A stretch of 64,000 bases of DNA, from assembly GCA_020698575.1 (NCBI GenBank), contig CM036247.1:7447756-7511755 (forward strand), in the 5' to 3' direction. Below the pieces are notes generated by a model. The model was given only the letters and a program-made list of their open reading frames with translations. It was not told where the DNA came from and made no database searches. Origin of the DNA: Bostrychus sinensis. Lineage: Eukaryota > Chordata > Actinopteri > Gobiiformes > Eleotridae. Position numbers and translations under genes: made by a program. Of this stretch, positions 59,166-64,000 are shown one piece after another (the stretch's first letter is position 1; each line of letters opens with the position of its first letter).

Positions 59166-61254
59166 AATCAGTCTGTGTGTGCAACTGTGTGACTATTGAA
59201 GCTAAAACAGTTCATTATAACAAATTAACAATTAGGCCCACAGCATATTCTGGAAAACATGGAGAAAGTTTTATTTTAAATTGACAAATGTAGATGTAGG
59301 TTGTTTTTTTTAGTCATCTACGTATTAATTTATTGACTTGACACAACCAGATGTCAGATGCCCAAGGAGCAAGGCTAAAGAGACACATGTAACCCATCCA
59401 CTAACAAGTGCCATGATGAAGAGATGTCAGTGGTCATAATGTAATGCCTGATCAGTGCATTATGCAAAGTTGATGGCCAGATTTGACTCCTCTTGGCCTT
59501 CGAGAGTTTGTACAAACCATATAACGCTAAAGAAAGTGTATCGAATGCAAACAAAATTAAAGCTTTTAGTCTGACAGGACGTCTAGGCCTTGCCCTTAAA
59601 TTTGTTCTTGTCCTGTAAACTTTGCTCATGAACTAGTCCAAGCAAAAACAGAGCACTAGACATTTTTATTCTGTCTTCTTGGACTCAGATATACTGGCGT
59701 CTGTCTTTGGTCTTAGTATCATTTACAGCTGACTAACTAACATATTTACCACTACAAGAATTTGGAGAACTATTAAAGCTTCCTTGAAATACAAGGTCGT
59801 AACTACTAGGACTCTGGATGTAAACATTCTCATGCAGCCAAGAAACAAACAATGGTTTAAAAACTCTCCTGACTCCAAAGTTACATGGAAAAAGCTTGAT
59901 TCTTGAGCTGCTGTTGGTGGCTTAAAACCTCCGCACACCAAAGTAAATCCTTGACTGACTCTCCAAGGTCAGCGACGCCAACGACAACAAGCTTTGACGA
60001 ATAAAGGAATCTGGAATGAGGCTCAGCTGCGCTCCGACAAAGAAACGAGCCCCTTTGAAAAGATAATAACTACGAACTAGCAACTGGTGCGTCGGTGGCT
60101 TATTTATTTTATAAGTCGGACGCCCTTGTGCGGCATTTGAAGCATGGTGAGGGGAAACCAGAGGAAAAAGGAAAGACATCAAGGACTCGGAGACACTGGG
60201 GACAGCGAGGGAGAGACCATTCGCACAACACAACCTCTGCCAGCGGGCCCACACTCTCTCCAGCGCACTCATACAACCCTGCAGGCCTAGGACTTCTCTG
60301 AGCTCTGTGTTACCTGCTCAGCTGACCACGTGTTGGCCTTATGATTGGTTACTGGCCGACCAATCAGAGGGCTGCAACCGACTGCAACCATCGTCTCCAC
60401 AGCGTAGACAAACTTTGCATTGAACTTCATTGGATTACATTAAGGTGCTACTGAGCTGCATACTGATTAAAGGCAGAAAAAATAACATGTATAATCTTGT
60501 ATTTGTATAATTGTGTAGATATTTTCCACAGTTTTTGTTTGAAATAAGTTTGCAAATGTGAAGATGGATGTTCTGTATACATGCGAACACATTAGCATCC
60601 TTAATTTTAGGCCTAGTTATTACCAGGCCAATGGTAGTCGTCCTAGGTTAGAAAGGAAACATTTTACCAAATAAAATAAGAAAATTATTAGAAAATGTTT
60701 GTTTGTAAAAAGTACGTTTTGTTGAGTGATTTCTATAGACCCTTTCACAAATGATGTATTCAAATAAGTTGCGGCAATATTAGCATTTATTCCTATTCAT
60801 TTTTATGAGTGAGCAAATTCAAAATATTCAATTAGATGTTTTTAGATGATATTTTAAACTATTGTGGTCCATCACATTTTTGTAAATCTTTTTCCAGCAA
60901 AATTATTATTGAGGAAATTATATTAAATAGCCTTTAGCTGCTGATTATCGATGGTAATTGTTGTGGTAAATATAATCGCTAAACATTGACATTTATCTTT
61001 TCTAAGCAGGCTCTGATGTTATGTTCATGTGGTTCATTGTTTCAGTTGCAAAAATTGTATTAAATATTAATAATTATTACAATATTTACCTGAATTTTTT
61101 TGAGAAAAAGAAATTGTAATCATATAAATTTAATGAAAGGGTCTATTGTAGTAGATAGTATTTAAAACAATCAGTGGTCCTAAAATAACTTGTATCTAAT
61201 TGTTTACACTCAGCCAGAAATGGATTATTCTGGATTATTGAAAATGGGTTACAT

Positions 61255-61530
61255 CAGTGGTACTCAAATGGTGGGACGGGTACTTTTGGAGACACACAGT
61301 ACTCTTTTGCAATTCAAATTTTAATTTAGTTTAATTTAGAGCCTGATCTAATAGTGAAGTGTAGACCTCGACGTCTTAAATCCTGGATTAGACCTGGTTT
61401 AGTCCAGGTTTAGCAACCGTTTAAGCCTTTATTCCTTGGTTTAGACCTGGGTTAGTTCTGATTTAGTCCATTAAAGATGGTGCTTGGAAAGACAAATATT
61501 TTCTGAGGTGGTAAAAGTTGAAGATCTCTG
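61255..61530 (+). mobile_element. Short copy of the satellite-bearing hAT-like element
   Basis: 276 bp. Left end CAGTGGTACTCAAATGG; right end TTTTCTGAGGTGGTAAAAGT and GAAGATCTCTG. Flanks GGTTACAT and AGCTACAT agree at 6 of 8. It carries only a few 11-bp monomers (61380-61470). It therefore shows the basic element from which arrays A to D could have expanded. Confidence 0.7.
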
Positions 61531-61988
61531 AGCTACATTAATGTACTGACCTGAAACAATTATAGCCCAAGTCACCAAAATGCCATTTCTCTCAACTTCT
61601 GAACAATTACTAAAATTCGCTTTAGTTTGCAGCCAATTTACATTATTTCAGTTTCACAGTGAAGACCAGTGCAAAGTTTTCTATCACCAACATTACTTGC
61701 CATGTATTTCTAAATAAATGAATTCCTCTGACTTTGTCGGTCAGTCACCGATCAAAAGGCCAGCAATTGGTCATCACTTTAATCCATAGGCAGATGTCTT
61801 ATGTCACTACGTATCAAGCTGAAATTACTGACCGTTTGTTTAGTGTTAGTTCGAGATTAGCTCTGGTTTAGCTCGTTGTTAGTCAGACAGACAAGGACGA
61901 CTTTAGCATTAGCACGTTAAAGTAAAAAGGCTGCTGTGTGTGCATAAAACCGTGAAAAATAACAATTGCTGCAAGTTGGACATGTTAC

Positions 61989-62212
61989 CTGGCTATGACA
62001 AACAGCACACAACTGACACCCAAGTAAGCCAGCAGAATATACATCCAGATATCGGGCGAGAGGGGGTTGAGGAAGGAGAAGACCCCGGGGTTGGTCCCGT
62101 TTGGCTTGCGGTACAGTATACTTATCCCCAGCGTCATGAAGGGCTTGGAGAAGTCGATGACCTTCTCGCGGACGTACGTGATGGCCAAGGGAGCGACGGC
62201 CAGGTCAGCTCT
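61989..62212 (-). CDS. grik2: grik2 exon: end of S1 lobe, M1 helix (kainate receptor GluK2)
   Basis: Partial gene; an internal exon of 224 bp. It encodes the end of ligand-binding lobe S1 and transmembrane helix M1 of a glutamate-gated cation channel subunit of the postsynaptic and presynaptic membrane. The reading frame starts RADLAVAPLAITYVREK and ends in the M1 segment LGVSCVLFVIA plus the first two bases of an Arg codon. Counted against GluK2, the glutamate contacts P516, A518 and R523 are all present. The donor is GTAACA (61988 downward). The acceptor is ambiguous by 2-4 bases because of a CAGAGAG run; the start at 62212 gives phase 0 and an Arg that GluK1 also has there. M1 carries Ile and Tyr at the two sites that mammalian GRIK2 edits; GluK1 and GluK3 differ at one or both, which argues for grik2. 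Species paralogy (a teleost duplicate) is not settled. Confidence 0.97.
62024..62038 (-). other. grik2: Candidate A-to-I editing sites I/V and Y/C in grik2 M1
   Basis: Seen directly: the Ile codon at 62036-62038 reads ATT and the Tyr codon at 62024-62026 reads TAC on the minus strand. By residue count they are I567 and Y571 of GluK2. In mammals adenosine deamination of these codons gives Val and Cys. Both codons are in the editable state here. That editing occurs in this species is inferred, not shown. Confidence 0.85.
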
Positions 62213-63397
62213 CTGTCAGACAGCACAGGGAAGAAGGGAGAAGGAAAAAAAGAGGGAGAGGGGCCGTAAGTCACAGCCACAGGAAGCATTTAGAGCCAAT
62301 CAAATTAAGAAAACAGCGTCTTTAAACACTACACAGCCCTGTCCCGAGGCACTTAGCTGAAATTTAATGCCTGGCTCTTTTCTTTCTGTATTCTCAGTGG
62401 GCTTTTTCTGAAGACAAGTTACTGTAAATTATTTTTAGATGCCTTTTGTTAGATACTTGAGATGATGTTCAGCAGAGTCTGTGCATCACTGTGGGAAGCT
62501 GAGTATGGTATTTATTTTTTATACTTAATCACACTCAGTCATATGTTTATAATGAAATGTAAAGCGTCCTTGGGTTTCTTGAAAGGCACACTAGAAATTA
62601 CTACTACTACTATTATTATTATTATTATTCATCTTCTTCCACTTCTTCCACTCTTATTTAGAGGGCTTATTTAAAATGTAAGCGTAAATAATAAATAACA
62701 ATATATTGCTCTTTGAGAAGTGGAAAAGTACTTACAATCTGTAAGTAGAAGTACTGTTACTTCAATATATTGCTACTCAACTTAGCACTGGCACAAAAAA
62801 GTATTAAGAAAAAAAAATTACAAGAGTACAGTTTTTACCTACTACTACTACTAAGGGATCTTCTGGTCTTTTACTAATTTTGAGATTTTAAAATGTACTT
62901 TTTAATTTTTTTGTCCTCATATTTGCTCAAGTAAAAATATGTTATGCTACTTCATTTAACATGTTATTTCTACTGTTTCATACTTTTGCAAAGTTAAGTG
63001 ATTTCAGCCATTATAGTAATATCATTAACAACACAGCTACTTTAGAAGCATGTACAGTCTTTAAGAACATGAAGACTGAGGTTTTAAAAGAATGGAAAGA
63101 TGCATCCTTACAGACCTGAACTATGATCCTGTAGATGAGCTAATGGACTTTATTTAACAGTCATAGACACATTTATAGCCTGTCCTTCAATGTGGTCTCC
63201 AAAAGGTTTCTTCTTTTTTTGTCCCACCGCTGTTTTTTTTTAGGAGTTTTTCCTTTGCTTAGAAGGAGGGTCTAAGGACAGGGGATGTCCTGGGACTGTT
63301 TAGTGTAGTTATTGTTTATGTTTGCTTGTGTGAATAAGTGGCATCACATTCTTAATCCTTAAGGTTTAATATGACGTTGACCCACCCTTTGTATTCA

Positions 63398-63650
63398 CAG
63401 TGAAGCCCGAAATTATTCATACCCCTGGAAAATTCTGACTTAAAGTTACTTTCATTCAACCAGCAAGGTATTTTTGATCGGAAATGACACAGGCTTCTCC
63501 CAAAAGATAATAAGACGACGTACAAGAGGTATCATTGTGGAAAAAAAAATTTCTCAGCTTTTATTTACATTTACATTTTATTTACATTTACAATAAAAGT
63601 AACTTTAAGTTAGAATTTGCCAGGGGTATGAATAATTTCGGGCTTCACTG
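63398..63650 (+). mobile_element. Tc1-type MITE, intact
   Basis: 253 bp with long terminal inverted repeats, CAGTGAAGCCCGAAATTATT and AATAATTTCGGGCTTCACTG, followed by TA (63651-63652). On the left the expected TA reads CA. Confidence 0.9.
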
Positions 63651-63726
63651 TATCTACGTCAGACATCTACGTTTCTGACGTTCTTGTCCAATGTCAGACA
63701 CTGACTCTCACTCATCCAGGGGAACT

Positions 63727-63866
63727 GGGTCTGACGCAACAAAAGGTTCAAAAGGCAGTCATCTGGACTTGATTTTTAAAGTTGAAGACGTTTCAGCTCT
63801 TATCCAAGAGGCTTTCTCAAATCTGAAATTGATGACTGCCTTTAAGCATTTTGTTGCGTCAGACCC
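63727..63866. repeat. Hairpin with perfect 18-bp arms
   Basis: GGGTCTGACGCAACAAAA (63727-63744) faces TTTTGTTGCGTCAGACCC (63849-63866). The inside resembles the foldback at 10583-11110 (GTCATCTGGACTTG, GAGGCTTTCTCAAATCTGAA). Confidence 0.85.
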
Positions 63867-63867
63867 T

Positions 63868-64000
63868 GATGTTGTAGGAGAAGGCCTGTCCCAAAGGTGT
63901 TCTGTCAGGTTGAGGTCAGGACTCTGTGCAGGTTCAGTCAACTTCTTCCACACCAAACTCACTCATCCATGTCTTTATGGACCTTGCTTTGTGCTCTGGT
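63868..64000 (-). pseudogene. Tc1 transposase remnant, truncated at window end
   Basis: On the minus strand one frame reads PAQSPDLNLTEHLWD, the region around the second catalytic Asp of Tc1/mariner DDE transposases (usually SPDLNPIEHLWD). The upstream segment (KAxSIKTWMSEFGVEE in the next frame) is shifted by an inserted base and the usual Trp codon has become TGA. It is therefore a decayed copy. It continues beyond the window. Confidence 0.85.

Larger units (their letters stand above)
48592..61988 (-). other. grik2: grik2 intron (13.4 kb) between M1 exon and Q/R exon
   Basis: Bounded by donor GTAACA (61988 downward) and an acceptor ending TTCTTCAG (48592 upward); the Arg codon is split across it. 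It carries a TTAA MITE 363 bp from the Q/R exon, an inverted-repeat element (49685-50560), degenerate GACTYGGACT-type repeats (about 51440-52340), a composite element (55980-57076), a SINE, and two TIR elements. Nothing recognised in about 50590-51440, 52380-55570, 57500-57895 and 59170-61250. Confidence 0.9.
62213..64000 (-). other. grik2: grik2 intron upstream of M1 exon (truncated by window)
   Basis: Non-coding. It holds a short 3' tail of a SINE/LINE-like repeat with (TTA)n at about 62555-62633, a conserved fish repeat tail at about 63225-63390, a Tc1-type MITE (63398-63650), a hairpin (63727-63866) and a Tc1 transposase remnant at the window edge. I do not see the preceding grik2 exon (the one ending ...RELIDH). 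Confidence 0.8.

Overview
The window is vertebrate genomic DNA, very probably from a teleost fish. It is intron-rich and AT-rich, with no operon-like gene density, and is crowded with transposon families typical of fish: hAT, Tc1 and Harbinger miniature elements, tRNA-derived SINEs, and short 5'-truncated LINE ends. I recognise one gene. Four exons of a kainate-type ionotropic glutamate receptor lie on the minus strand at 61989-62212, 48473-48591, 35245-35462 and 11352-11577. Splice phases join cleanly (224, 119, 218 and 226 bp). The encoded residues align without gaps to GluK2 from about R513 to G770. They cover the end of ligand-binding lobe S1, M1, the pore loop, M3 and most of lobe S2. The three codons known as RNA-editing sites in mammalian GRIK2 are all genomically unedited: Ile ATT, Tyr TAC and Gln CAG. 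This makes grik2 the best symbol. The upstream exons and the last transmembrane/C-terminal exons lie outside the window.

Region by region: 1-11351 is the start of the intron after the S2 exon and holds a TTAA-flanked MITE, LINE ends, hAT and Harbinger MITEs and a foldback element. 11578-35244 is a 23.7 kb intron with nested Tc1 elements, a 23-bp tandem array, two large 11-bp-monomer arrays (about 19.4-20.9 and 29.5-31.1 kb), a long palindrome, a solo LTR, an amplified hAT end, a 24-bp x 20 minisatellite inside a hAT-like element, and further MITEs. 35463-48472 is a 13 kb intron with three more 11-bp arrays in the opposite orientation (35.7-36.6, 37.1-38.4 and 39.8-40.95 kb), nested hAT/foldback elements, an intact hAT MITE with perfect 8-bp target duplication, a 0.8 kb inverted repeat and a full-length SINE. 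48592-61988 is a 13.4 kb intron, quieter, with several MITEs, including one hAT copy nested in another element. 62213-64000 is the truncated upstream intron and ends in a decayed Tc1 transposase fragment.

The most unusual feature is the family of 11-bp (CCTGGTTTAGN) arrays. They sit between ends resembling hAT terminal repeats, build higher-order repeats of 109, 331 and about 516-572 bp, and flank the 218-bp M3/S2 exon in opposite orientations. The grik2 pre-mRNA would therefore carry long complementary arrays on either side of that exon. I found no other protein-coding gene, no RNA gene other than tRNA-derived SINE heads, and no CRISPR array.
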